In this document: one piece after another, positions 51,522 to 60,650 of the stretch
How positions within the stretch are numbered: position 1 is the first letter of the stretch
Layout: each line of letters starts with the position of its first letter
Source of the DNA: Nonomuraea rubra
Lineage (GTDB): Bacteria; Actinomycetota; Actinomycetes; Streptosporangiales; Streptosporangiaceae
Direction: 5' to 3'
NCBI RefSeq assembly: GCF_014207985.1
Contig: NZ_JACHMI010000001.1
Coordinates: 12,259,001 to 12,323,000, forward strand
DNA: 64,000 bases
Position numbers and translations under genes: made by a program
Notes under the pieces: model-generated
The model's input: only the letters and a program-made list of their open reading frames with translations
Databases searched by the model: none
Told to the model about the DNA's origin: nothing

Positions 51522-54500
51522 GTGTCCCCCGAACTGGTCCTGCTCGACGGCGTCCGCTGGCAGGGTGTCCGCGTGGTCGGCGATCGCGCGCACACCCTGC
51601 TGGCCGTGCTCGCCCTGAACGGCCGGGCGGGGGTCGGTGACGAGCGGCTGGTCGAGGAGCTGTGGCCCGACGAGGCGCCGGCCAACCCGACGAAGGCGCT
51701 GCAGGTGGTCGTCTCGCGGACCAGGGCGGCGACCGGCGCCGGCGTCGTGGAGCGGATCCCGCGGGGGTACCGGCTCGGGCTGGCGGCGCAGCAGGTGGAC
51801 GCGTTGCGGCTGGGCCTGCTGGTGGAGGAGGCGCGGGCGGCGCTGGGCGCGGACGACGTGGCGGGGGCGCGGAGCCGCGCCGAGGAGGCCATGGGGCTGG
51901 CGGCGGGCGGGATGGACGGCGCCACGGGCGCGCTGGCCGAGCTGAGGAGCGTCGCGGGCGAGTGGGCGGCCGAGGCGCGGCGGGTGGCGGCGGTCGCGCG
52001 GGGGCGGAGCGGCGCGCACGAGAGCGCGTTGCCGCTGCTGGAGGAGGCCGCCGGCGAGCGCCCGCACGACGAGGAGCTGCTGGCCTGCCTGCTGCGCAGC
52101 GAGGCGGCGGTGCGAGGCGCCGCCGCGGCGCTGGAGCGCTACGAGCGGTACCGCGCGGGGCTGGTCGCGCGGCTCGGCACGGAGCCGGGGCCCGAGCTGG
52201 CCCGCGTGTACGGCGAGCTGCTGGTCGCCGATCGGCCGGTGCGCCAGGGCATCCTGTTCGACGGCTCGTCGCTGCTCGGCCGCGACGACGACATCCGGGC
52301 GGTGCACGCCCTGCTGCAGTCCCATCGGGTGGTCTCCATCATCGGCCCGGGCGGGCTGGGCAAGACGCGGCTGGCCCACGTGGCCGGCAGGAGGGCGGCG
52401 CAGCCCGTCGCCCACTTCGTGGAGCTGGTCGGCGTCTCCTCGCCCGAGGGGGTGGTGGGCGAGGTGGGCTCGGCGCTGGGGGTGCGGGACTCCGTACGGG
52501 GACGTCACGCCCTGACCGCCGAGCAGCGGGCCGACGTGCGCGCGCGGATCGCCCAGCAGCTCGACCAGGCGCCGGCGCTGCTGATCCTGGACAACTGCGA
52601 GCACGTGATCGACGCGGTGGCCGATCTGGTCGGGTTCCTGACCGTGACGACGCGGGATCTGCGGGTGCTCACCACCTCGCGCGCCCCCCTGTCGATCCCC
52701 GCCGAACGGGTCTACCTGCTCGGCGAGCTGCCCGAGGGCGACGCCGTCGAGCTGTTCCGGCAGCGGGCCACGGCCGCCCGGCCCGGGGTGCGGCTCCACG
52801 ACGGGGTGATCGGGAAGGTCGTCGCCCGCCTCGACGGGCTGCCGCTCGCGATCGAGCTGGCGGCGGCCAAGGTGCGGGTGATGTCGGTGGAGGAGATCGC
52901 GCGGCGGCTGGCGGACCGGTTCGCGCTGCTGCGCGGCGGGAACCGTACGGCTCCCGACCGGCACCAGACGCTGCTGGCGGTCATCGACTGGTCGTGGAAC
53001 CTGCTGGCGGAGCCGGAGCGGCGCGCGTTGCGGTGGTTGTCGCTGTTCGGCGACGGATTCACGCTGGAGGCGGCCGAGCACGTGCTCGGCCCGGACGCCC
53101 TGCACGTCGTGGACGCGTTGACCGAGCAGTCGATGCTGAGCGTCCGCGAGACCGCGTACGGCCTGCGCTACCGGATGCTGGAGACCGTCAGGGAGTTCGG
53201 CCGGATGCGGCTGGAGGAGGCGGGCGAGCAGGAGCCGGCCAGGGCGGCGCAGCGGGCCTGGGCGACGGAGTACGCGCTCCGGCACGCCTCCCTGCTGTTC
53301 AGCCCGGCGCAGCTGGAGGCGGCCGACGCGCTGCGCGCCGAGGAGGGCAACCTCGCGGACCTGCTCCGGCAGGCTCTCGGCGAGTGCGACCAGGTCACGA
53401 CGGTCCAGTTGCTGGCCGGGGTCGGCGCGCTGTGGTCGATCCGCGGCGACCATCTCCGGATCATCGCCCACCGGGATGCGATCATCCAGGTGATCACGGG
53501 CTGGTGGCCGCCGGAGCACCTCGTCGAGGTGACCAGGGTCGCCATGCTGATCACGTTGATGAACGTCATCGTCACCACCGACCGCCGCGACGACGCGCTG
53601 CGCGACCTGCTCCGCAAGCTGCCCACCAGCGACGCGACGGATGCCCGCATCGCGGCGATGGCCCAGGTGGCGCTCGCCAGCCACGCGACCGACGGCGCCG
53701 AGATGCACCGCCGGCTGGCGGAGCTGCGCCGCAGCCCCGACCCGGACGTGGCCAGGGCGACGACGTACGCGAGTGTGCACGTCCTGGAGAACGCGGGGGA
53801 CGTGCACGGCGCGATCGAGGCGGCCGAGCGGATGCTGACGCTGGTCTCGAAGGACGAGGGGCCGTGGTTCGCGGCGATCATGCACTCCGTGCTGGCCCAC
53901 CTGGTCATGCAGCTCGGCGACCGGCGGCGGGCGGTGGAGCACGCGCGGGTCGCCATCCCGGTGCTGAGCCGGCTCGGCGCCGCCGACGACGAGACGCAGC
54001 TCCGCGCGCTGCTGCTGACGTCCGCGCTGGCCGACGGCGATCTCGGCACCGCGCAGGCCGAGCTGGCCGCGATCGAGCGGATCACCGACAGGGAGGTCGT
54101 GCTCGGCGGGGTGGCGATGGTCTCGTTGTGCGCGGCCGAGGTTGCGCTCGCCCGCGGGGAGACGGCCGCCGCGCTGGAGGAGTACCGCACGGCCGTCCGC
54201 CGGGCGCGCGGCCTGCGCCTGCCCGGGGTGCCGATGACGGAGTTCACGCCGTGGATGCTCGTGGCCGAGTCGGCCACCCTGACGGCGTACGCGTACCACG
54301 CCCAGCCGGAGGACGTCCGGTACGGCGCGGAGCTGTTCGCCACCATCTGCGGCTACAACGCGCTGGACGTGAACGATCCCGCCCTCGACTACCCGCTGTG
54401 CGGTGCGATGCTCTTCGCGCTCGGCGCCTGGGGGCTGCTGCGGGAGGCCATGCCTCCCGGCGACGCGATCGGGCTGCTGGTGCTGGCCGAGCGGTTCGCG

Positions 54501-54809
54501 TACAACAGCACCACGCCGAGCATGGCGTTCGAACGGATCGAGCCGTACGCGGAGCGGGCCGCGCCGGGGGCGATCGACGCCAGGCGGGCCGAGTACGGCG
54601 ACCGGCGCGGCTCGGACCTGCTCGGCGAGGCACGCGAGCTCGTCGAGCAGGTACGCGACAGGGGCGGGTCACATGTGCCGCTTGTAGCTGCGCACCGACA
54701 GCGGCGCGAAGATCGCGATGACGATCAGCGACGCCAGGAGCGTCCAGGCCACCTCGCCGCTGACGACCGCGCTGTTGGCGAGGTCCCGGGCGGCCGTGAC
54801 CAGGTGTGA
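51522..54809 (+). CDS. AfsR/SARP-like regulator with NB-ARC-type ATPase and TPR-like tail
   Basis: 1095 residues from a GTG. N-terminal winged helix and BTAD-type domain (about 1-245), STAND ATPase with Walker A GPGGLGKTR (near 275), Walker B ALLILDNCEHV (near 350) and TTSRAPLSIP, then helical repeats. Such proteins control secondary metabolism or export genes. The last ~47 codons run antisense to the end of the ABC permease gene, so the natural stop may have been lost. The DrrAB-type exporter convergent to it is a plausible target. Confidence 0.85.
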   Translation: MSPELVLLDGVRWQGVRVVGDRAHTLLAVLALNGRAGVGDERLVEELWPDEAPANPTKALQVVVSRTRAATGAGVVERIPRGYRLGLAAQQVDALRLGLLVEEARAALGADDVAGARSRAEEAMGLAAGGMDGATGALAELRSVAGEWAAEARRVAAVARGRSGAHESALPLLEEAAGERPHDEELLACLLRSEAAVRGAAAALERYERYRAGLVARLGTEPGPELARVYGELLVADRPVRQGILFDGSSLLGRDDDIRAVHALLQSHRVVSIIGPGGLGKTRLAHVAGRRAAQPVAHFVELVGVSSPEGVVGEVGSALGVRDSVRGRHALTAEQRADVRARIAQQLDQAPALLILDNCEHVIDAVADLVGFLTVTTRDLRVLTTSRAPLSIPAERVYLLGELPEGDAVELFRQRATAARPGVRLHDGVIGKVVARLDGLPLAIELAAAKVRVMSVEEIARRLADRFALLRGGNRTAPDRHQTLLAVIDWSWNLLAEPERRALRWLSLFGDGFTLEAAEHVLGPDALHVVDALTEQSMLSVRETAYGLRYRMLETVREFGRMRLEEAGEQEPARAAQRAWATEYALRHASLLFSPAQLEAADALRAEEGNLADLLRQALGECDQVTTVQLLAGVGALWSIRGDHLRIIAHRDAIIQVITGWWPPEHLVEVTRVAMLITLMNVIVTTDRRDDALRDLLRKLPTSDATDARIAAMAQVALASHATDGAEMHRRLAELRRSPDPDVARATTYASVHVLENAGDVHGAIEAAERMLTLVSKDEGPWFAAIMHSVLAHLVMQLGDRRRAVEHARVAIPVLSRLGAADDETQLRALLLTSALADGDLGTAQAELAAIERITDREVVLGGVAMVSLCAAEVALARGETAAALEEYRTAVRRARGLRLPGVPMTEFTPWMLVAESATLTAYAYHAQPEDVRYGAELFATICGYNALDVNDPALDYPLCGAMLFALGAWGLLREAMPPGDAIGLLVLAERFAYNSTTPSMAFERIEPYAERAAPGAIDARRAEYGDRRGSDLLGEARELVEQVRDRGGSHVPLVAAHRQRREDRDDDQRRQERPGHLAADDRAVGEVPGGRDQV

Positions 54810-55505
54810 GACGGGGTTGATCCGGACGAACGCCGCCAGCCAGCCGGGCAGCGTCTCGACGGGCACGAACGCGTTCGACAGGAACGTCAGCGGGAACAGG
54901 ATCATCATGGAGATGCCCTGGACGGCCTGCGCGCTGCGGGCGATCGTGCCGACCCAGGTGAAGACCCACGCCAGCGACCAGCCGGTGAAGATGGCGAGCA
55001 GGATCGCGGCGAGCACGCCGCCCATCCCGCCGCCCGGGCGGTAGCCCATCACCAGGCCCATGCCGAAGGTCAGCGTGGCCGCGATCGTGTACCGCAGCAG
55101 GTCGGCCACCATCGGCCCGGCGAGCGGCGCGATCCGGGCGATCGGCAATGACTTGAACCGGTCGAAGACGCCCTTCTCCATGTCCTCGCGCAGCTGGGTG
55201 CCCGTGGCCATGCACGTGGTCAGCACGGTCTGGGCGAGGATGCCGGGGATCATCAGGGGCAGGTAGCTCTCCACGTCACCCGCGATGGCGCCGCCGAAGA
55301 TGAAGGCGAACATCGCGGTGAACAGGATGGGCTGCAACGCCACGTCGAAGAACTGCTCGGGGTTCCTGCGCATCTTCTTCAGCGCCCGCCACGCCATCGT
55401 CAGCGTCTGGCCGACGGTCTCGCCCGGGGAGACGCGCCGCCGGGCGGCGGCCACGCGGTCGGCGGCTCTGACGGTCTCGCGCTCGGGTGCGATCGTGGTG
55501 GTCAT
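54669..55505 (-). CDS. ABC-2 type permease, DrrB-like
   Basis: 278 residues with six membrane helices and the ABC-2 features RNPEQFFDVALQPILFTAMF, DMEKGVFDRFKSLPIAR and FPLTFLSNAFVPVETLPGWL. Partner of the upstream ATPase gene, which it overlaps by four bases. Likely exports a hydrophobic drug or lipid. Confidence 0.93.
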   Translation of the reverse strand: MTTTIAPERETVRAADRVAAARRRVSPGETVGQTLTMAWRALKKMRRNPEQFFDVALQPILFTAMFAFIFGGAIAGDVESYLPLMIPGILAQTVLTTCMATGTQLREDMEKGVFDRFKSLPIARIAPLAGPMVADLLRYTIAATLTFGMGLVMGYRPGGGMGGVLAAILLAIFTGWSLAWVFTWVGTIARSAQAVQGISMMILFPLTFLSNAFVPVETLPGWLAAFVRINPVSHLVTAARDLANSAVVSGEVAWTLLASLIVIAIFAPLSVRSYKRHM

Positions 55506-56506
55506 CGGCTCTCCTCCGTACCGTTCTGGCCGTCCCCGTCGGTCTCGTGGCCGGTGAGGACCAGGAACACCTCGTCCAGGCTGGGCTTGGCCACGCTCAC
55601 CGAGGAGATCGACACCCCGGCGGTACGCAGCGCGATCAGCACGTCGGCGGCCAGGTCGGCCTGTTCGAGCGCGACGTTGAGCCGGCCCTGCTCCGGGCTG
55701 AGCACCGGCTCGGAGCCGAGCACGCGCCGCACGACCTCCATGGCGGCGGGCACCTCGCCCGGCTCGGCGAGGAGTAGTTGGAGGGTGGAGTTGCCGACCG
55801 CGGCCTTCAGCTCGTCAGGAGTGCCCTCGGCGACCTTGCGGCCGTGGTCGATGACGGCGACGCGGTCGGCGAGCTGGTCGGCCTCGTCCAGGTACTGCGT
55901 GGTCAGCAGCACCGTGCAGCCGCCGGCGACCAGGCCGCGGATGGTGTCCCACATCTGGCCGCGCGTCCGCGGGTCGAGGCCGGTGGTGGGCTCGTCGAGG
56001 AAGATCAGCGGCGGCCTGGTGATCAGGCTGGCCGCCAGGTCGAGGCGCCTGCGCATGCCGCCGGAGAACTGCGCGATGGGCTTGTCGGCGGCCTTCTCCA
56101 GGCCGAACTGGCCCAGCAGGTCGATGGCGATGCTGCGGGCACGCGGCGCGGCGATGCCCTGGAGGCGGCTGAAGAGCCAGAGGTTCTCGCGGGCGGTCAG
56201 GTTCTCGTCGACCGAGGCGTACTGTCCGGTGACGCCGACGAGCTGGCGGATCACGTGCGGGTTGCCGGCCACGTCCACGCCGAAGATCTCGGCGCGGCCC
56301 GCGTCGATCGTCAGGAGGGTGGCGAGCATCCGTAGGGTCGTGGTCTTGCCGGCGCCGTTCGGGCCGAGGACGCCGAAGATCTCACCGGGGCGTACGTGCA
56401 GGTCGATCCCGTCGACGGCACGGTGCTCGCCGAACGACTTCGCCAGCCCTTCCGTACGTACGGCCAGATCGCCGCCCCCGGTGCGTCCGAGTTCTGCGAT
56501 GTTCAT
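55502..56506 (-). CDS. ABC transporter ATP-binding protein, DrrA-like
   Basis: 334 residues. Walker A GPNGAGKTTT (about 49-58), Q-loop TGQYASVDENLT, signature FSGGMRRRLDLAAS, Walker B LIFLDEPTTGLDPRT, and a C-terminal DrrA-type extension (about 225-325) ending SLDEVFLVLTGHE. Energises the permease encoded next. Confidence 0.95.
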   Translation of the reverse strand: MNIAELGRTGGGDLAVRTEGLAKSFGEHRAVDGIDLHVRPGEIFGVLGPNGAGKTTTLRMLATLLTIDAGRAEIFGVDVAGNPHVIRQLVGVTGQYASVDENLTARENLWLFSRLQGIAAPRARSIAIDLLGQFGLEKAADKPIAQFSGGMRRRLDLAASLITRPPLIFLDEPTTGLDPRTRGQMWDTIRGLVAGGCTVLLTTQYLDEADQLADRVAVIDHGRKVAEGTPDELKAAVGNSTLQLLLAEPGEVPAAMEVVRRVLGSEPVLSPEQGRLNVALEQADLAADVLIALRTAGVSISSVSVAKPSLDEVFLVLTGHETDGDGQNGTEESR

Positions 56507-56581
56507 GGCTCCACTGTCGGGGGCGGCGGTTTCACGGCGCCCTCACCTGGTTTCACCAGCCCTCACGACCCGGCCAGGGGG

Positions 56582-56800
56582 CTATGACATCGCTGCCACA
56601 CGCGCCTGGTCCTCCAGGAGGTCGACGACCGTCTCCACGTCGTTCGCACTCACCGTCTGATGCAGGCCCTTGAGGATGTCGGTGTCGTCGAGCCGGACTC
56701 CGCGCCTGGTCGCGTAGAGCACCCCCTCGTCGCTGAAGAAGAACGACCAGTCGGGGAACGCGGTGCGGAGCGCTTCTACATCGTGACCCACTGTAGTCAT
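56582..56800 (-). CDS. Small hypothetical protein
   Basis: 72 residues, soluble (AFPDWSFFFSDEGVLYATRR). Resembles small actinobacterial proteins of unknown role. Upstream of the DrrA gene by 76 bp on the same strand; may head that operon. Confidence 0.6.
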   Translation of the reverse strand: MTTVGHDVEALRTAFPDWSFFFSDEGVLYATRRGVRLDDTDILKGLHQTVSANDVETVVDLLEDQARVAAMS

Positions 56801-56905
56801 ACGGTCACTCTAACGAGCCTGCCCGCAGCCGGTCCAGCCCCCGTTGTCGTGCGATAACGGCGCATCCTAGGATCACCTGGGAACGATGCCACACCAGGGG
56901 AGCTC

Positions 56906-59353
56906 ATGACCGGCGTTACCGTTCTCGACCAGGGATGGGAGCTTCGGGGCTTCCTCGGCGACGACTGGCAACTGCATCGGGCCCAGCTGCACGCCCGCGA
57001 AGGAGCCGGTCACGGAGGGTGGTCGCCCGCCCGGGTGCCCGGCAGCGTGCTGGCCGACCTGCTGGCCGCCGGCCAGGTGCCGGACCCGTACGTCGGCACG
57101 CAGAGCCTGCTCTCGGAGTGGGTGCCGCAGCGGACCTGGGTGTACCGCACCCGGCTGCGCCCGCCCGCGCTCGCGCCGGGGGAACGGGCGTTCCTGGAGT
57201 TCGACGGCATCGACTACGCGGCGGCCGTCTACCTCGACGGGCACCTCCTCGCCACCCACGAGGGCACGTACGTCCCCCTCGTCGTCGAGGTCACCGGGCA
57301 CCTGGGGGACGGCGAGCACACGCTGGCCGTCGTCGTCGAGCCGGCCCCGGTCAGCGAGCCGCAGGTCGGCTACACGGACAAGGTCCGCGTGCACAAGGGC
57401 CGCATGGGGTACGGCTGGGACTTCTGCCCCCGCCTCGTCCACCAGGGCTTGTGGGGCCAGGTCCGGCTGCGTACGACGGGCCCGTCCCGCCTGGCCGGCG
57501 TGTGGGCCCGCCCCGCACCCGGCGGCCGCGTCACCGTCGAGCTGGACGTGGACGGACCGGACGGCACCGCCGAATGCGTTTTGCGCGCCCCGGACGGCTC
57601 GATCGCCGCCAAGGCCACGGTCCCCCGCCACGGCGCCGTGCTCCAGGTGGACGACCCTCGGCCCTGGCACCTCAACGGCACGGGCCGCCCGGACCTCTAC
57701 ACGCTCACCACCACCCTCCCCACCGGCGACGAGCACCGCCTCCGCCTCGGCTTCCGCGACGTCCGCTTCACCGGCGACCCGGGCACCCTCCCCTACCGCC
57801 TGACCGTCAACGGCACCCCCACCGCCATCAAGGGCTGGAACTGGGTCCCCGCCGACGCCCTCTACGGCGCCACCGGCCGGGCCAAGCTCCGCCACCTGCT
57901 CACCCTGGCCCGCGACGCCGGCGTGAACATGCTGCGGGTCTGGGGCGGCGGCCTCATCGAGACGGAGGACTTCTACGACCTGTGCGACGAGTACGGCATC
58001 CTCGTCTGGCAGGAGTTCGCCCAGTCCAGCTCCGGGATGCGCAGCCTGCCCAGCGACGACGCGGCGTTCGTGGCCCGGATGGCGGCCGAGGCCGAGCGCA
58101 TCGTCCCGGCCCGCCGCAACCATCCGAGCCTGGCCATCTGGTGCGGCGGCAACGAGTTGCAGCGCGCCGACGGCGTGCCGCTGGCGGACGCCGACTCCCC
58201 GGTGCTGGCCGCCCTGCACGAGGTGGTGGCCCGGCTCGACCCGGACCGGCACTGGCTGCCGACGTCCCCGTCGGGCCCGGTGTTCGGCAACACCCTGGAG
58301 AGCGTGCGTACCGGGCCCGAGCACCACGACGTGCACGGCCCCTGGGAGCACCAGGGCCTGGACGACCACTACCGGCTCTACGACGAGGGCCGCGCCCTGC
58401 TGCTGAGCGAGTTCGGCGTGGAGGGCATGAGCAACCTGCGGGCGATCGAGTCCGTCGTGCCCGCCGCCGCCCGCCGGCTCCCCACCCACCGCGACCCCGT
58501 CTGGAACCACCTGGGCCGCTGGTGGAACAACGAGCCGCTGGTCCAGGAGGCGTTCGGCGGCGGCATCGGCGATCTGGCCACGATGTCCAGGGCCAGCCAG
58601 CTCCTGCAGGCCGACGGGCTGCGGTACGCGATCGAGGCCGGCCGGCGCCGGTCGCGGAGCCGCGGCGTGCTGCCCTGGCAGCTCAACGAGTCCTTCCCCA
58701 ACGGGTGGTGCACGGCGGCCGTGGACTACTTCGGCGAGCCGAAGGCGGCCTACCACTACGTGCGGCGCGCGTACCGGCCGATGCACGTGTGCGCGGCGCT
58801 CGGGGCGCCGCGCGTCACCGACCTCGACGCGACCGTCTGGGCCTGGTGGGGCCCGGGAGCGGCGCAGGTCAGCGCGCGCGTGCTGCGCCTCGACGGTGGC
58901 GTGGTGGCCGAGCGGAGCTGGACCGCGCCCGCCGAGGGCCGGATCGGGGAGCTGCGCCGCCCGGGCCTGACGGGCCTGTTCCTGCTCGACCTGTCCGTAC
59001 GCGCGGGCGACCGCACCGCCTCGAACCGGTACCTGCTGACCGCGGACGCCGGCTTCGGCGACCTGCTCACCCTGCCGCCCGCCAGGGTGACGACCACCTT
59101 GGAGACCACGGGCCCGACCTGGACGCTGCGCCTGCGGCACGAGGAGGGGCCGGCGGCCGTGTTCCTGCGCCTGCTCGACGCCCGCCCGGCCGCGGAGCCG
59201 GGCTGGGTGCGGTGGGACGACAACGCCTTCGACCTGCTGCCCGGCGAGGAACGGGTGGTACGCGGCGAGTGGGACGGTGTGCCGGAGGACCGGCGCCGCG
59301 TGCGGATCGACGGCTGGAACGTCTCCGTCGAGACAACCACCCGCCAAAGCTAA
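56906..59353 (+). CDS. Beta-mannosidase, glycoside hydrolase family 2
   Basis: 815 residues. Sugar-binding jelly roll (about 1-180, ending YGWDFCPRLVHQGLWG), immunoglobulin-like domain, and TIM barrel with MLRVWGGGLIETEDFYDLCD and LVWQEFAQ. Acid/base Glu417 in IWCGGNELQ; nucleophile Glu502 in LLSEFGVEG. The WNWVPADALYG segment is typical of GH2 mannosidases. No signal peptide, so intracellular cleavage of manno-oligosaccharides is likely. Convergent/divergent neighbours are unrelated. Confidence 0.94.
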   Translation: MTGVTVLDQGWELRGFLGDDWQLHRAQLHAREGAGHGGWSPARVPGSVLADLLAAGQVPDPYVGTQSLLSEWVPQRTWVYRTRLRPPALAPGERAFLEFDGIDYAAAVYLDGHLLATHEGTYVPLVVEVTGHLGDGEHTLAVVVEPAPVSEPQVGYTDKVRVHKGRMGYGWDFCPRLVHQGLWGQVRLRTTGPSRLAGVWARPAPGGRVTVELDVDGPDGTAECVLRAPDGSIAAKATVPRHGAVLQVDDPRPWHLNGTGRPDLYTLTTTLPTGDEHRLRLGFRDVRFTGDPGTLPYRLTVNGTPTAIKGWNWVPADALYGATGRAKLRHLLTLARDAGVNMLRVWGGGLIETEDFYDLCDEYGILVWQEFAQSSSGMRSLPSDDAAFVARMAAEAERIVPARRNHPSLAIWCGGNELQRADGVPLADADSPVLAALHEVVARLDPDRHWLPTSPSGPVFGNTLESVRTGPEHHDVHGPWEHQGLDDHYRLYDEGRALLLSEFGVEGMSNLRAIESVVPAAARRLPTHRDPVWNHLGRWWNNEPLVQEAFGGGIGDLATMSRASQLLQADGLRYAIEAGRRRSRSRGVLPWQLNESFPNGWCTAAVDYFGEPKAAYHYVRRAYRPMHVCAALGAPRVTDLDATVWAWWGPGAAQVSARVLRLDGGVVAERSWTAPAEGRIGELRRPGLTGLFLLDLSVRAGDRTASNRYLLTADAGFGDLLTLPPARVTTTLETTGPTWTLRLRHEEGPAAVFLRLLDARPAAEPGWVRWDDNAFDLLPGEERVVRGEWDGVPEDRRRVRIDGWNVSVETTTRQS

Positions 59354-59376
59354 CTATATGCATTAATCTAGCGACC

Positions 59377-60129
59377 GTGAGTAACGGAGTCCTGGCGCGC
59401 GTCCTGCACCGCATCGGCCGCCGCGGCGCCTCGCTGGCCTTCGTGGGCCTGCTCTGCTTAGCCATCGCCGCCTCCCTGGCTTTCGCTCCTCCCGGCCAGC
59501 GCGCGGCCCCGGGTTACGCCGTGCTCGCCGCCATCGCCCCGCTCGAGGTCTGGGCGGTGGCCTGGTGCGCCACGGGCACGTTGTGCCTGGTGCAGATGTT
59601 CCTGCGCTCCGACCGCCTCGCCTTCGCGGCCGCCACGGCGCTGCTCATGCTGTACGGCCTGGTGTACCTGATCTCGACCTTCACCGGCGACAACCCGCGC
59701 GGCTGGGTGGGCGCCGCGGTCTGGCTGGCGTTCGGCGGCTGGATCGCGCTGATCGCGACCTGGCCCGAGGCCGTCACGGCGGACCGGCCGACGGGCGGCG
59801 CGGCGGTCGTCGTCGCCGACGCCGACGGGCTCATCCAGTCGTGGAACCCGCAGGCCGCCAAGCTGTTCGGGTGGAGCACCGAGGAGGCGGTGGGCCGGCC
59901 GCTGACCATCCTCATGCCGCCGCGCCTGCGCGACCGGCACGTGGAGGGCCTGGCCAGGGTACGCGTCACCGGCGTGTCCGAGCTGGCGGGCCACATCATC
60001 CCGCTGGTCGGGCTGCGGCGCGACGGCAGCGAGTTCCCCATCGCGCTGACCGTCAACGCCTGGCACGGCGACGACGGCATCGCCTACACCGGAGTGATCA
60101 GGCCCATGCGGGGCGGCGATGCTGACTGA
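59377..60129 (+). CDS. Membrane protein with C-terminal PAS domain
   Basis: 250 residues. GTG at 59377 with TATGCATTAATCT just upstream, suggesting a leaderless message. Four to five membrane helices (about 15-130), then a PAS domain (about 140-245: VVADADGLIQSWNPQAAKLF, GWSTEEAVGRPLTILMP, FPIALTVNAW). No kinase or cyclase output domain, so it would signal through a partner. Overlaps the following coiled-coil gene by 11 bp. Confidence 0.8.
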   Translation: MSNGVLARVLHRIGRRGASLAFVGLLCLAIAASLAFAPPGQRAAPGYAVLAAIAPLEVWAVAWCATGTLCLVQMFLRSDRLAFAAATALLMLYGLVYLISTFTGDNPRGWVGAAVWLAFGGWIALIATWPEAVTADRPTGGAAVVVADADGLIQSWNPQAAKLFGWSTEEAVGRPLTILMPPRLRDRHVEGLARVRVTGVSELAGHIIPLVGLRRDGSEFPIALTVNAWHGDDGIAYTGVIRPMRGGDAD

Positions 60130-60568
60130 CATCCTCATCCAGGTGGCCATCGGCGCCGTACCGCTCGGGGTGGCCTACCTCGCCTTCCGTTCGGCCACCG
60201 ACGCCAACAGGAAGACCCACCAGACCGCGCTGCTCCAGGTCGAGCGGCAGGCGGAGCTGGAACGTTCGAAGGTGGACGCCGAGGCGTTCCTGCGGGCCAA
60301 GACGATCTACGAGGACGCGCTCGACCAGCTGGAGAAGCAGCTCACCCGCATGCAGAGCCAGGCCGCCCAGGTGAGCACCGACCTGGCAGAGGAGCAGAAC
60401 GCCTCCACGGCGATGCGCGACCAGATCCGCCGCCTGCAGGCGCAGATCAGGGCGCTCGACCGGACGGTGGTCACGCTGCGGACCCAGCTCCTGGCCGCGG
60501 GCCTGTCACCCGCGCCGACCTCCGAGACCACGGGCCCGTACCAGCTCCGGCACCCGCCGCAGGAGTGA
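60119..60568 (+). CDS. Membrane-anchored coiled-coil protein
   Basis: 149 residues. One N-terminal helix in the membrane (about 4-23), then a long coiled coil from about 30 to 125 with heptads (LQVERQAELERSKVDAEAFL; MRDQIRRLQAQIRALDRTVV). Start overlaps the PAS gene, so coupled; a natural candidate partner of the PAS protein. Confidence 0.75.
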   Translation: MLTDILIQVAIGAVPLGVAYLAFRSATDANRKTHQTALLQVERQAELERSKVDAEAFLRAKTIYEDALDQLEKQLTRMQSQAAQVSTDLAEEQNASTAMRDQIRRLQAQIRALDRTVVTLRTQLLAAGLSPAPTSETTGPYQLRHPPQE

Positions 60569-60650
60569 ACGGGGGTGGACAGCGGCCCGGGCCGTCTGTC
60601 ACCATCGGTCACATGATCATGCGAAGGGAGGGCGCCACCGCCCTCGATCG

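Noticed and set aside
51444..54299. 951-codon open frame antisense to the AfsR-like gene
   Set aside because: Arg/Gln/His/Asp-rich shadow of a GC-rich gene on the other strand; no domain, whereas the sense frame has clear Walker motifs.
56873..59347. 824-codon open frame antisense to the GH2 gene
   Set aside because: Low-complexity Ala/Gly/Val/Arg composition; the sense frame shows full GH2 catalytic motifs.
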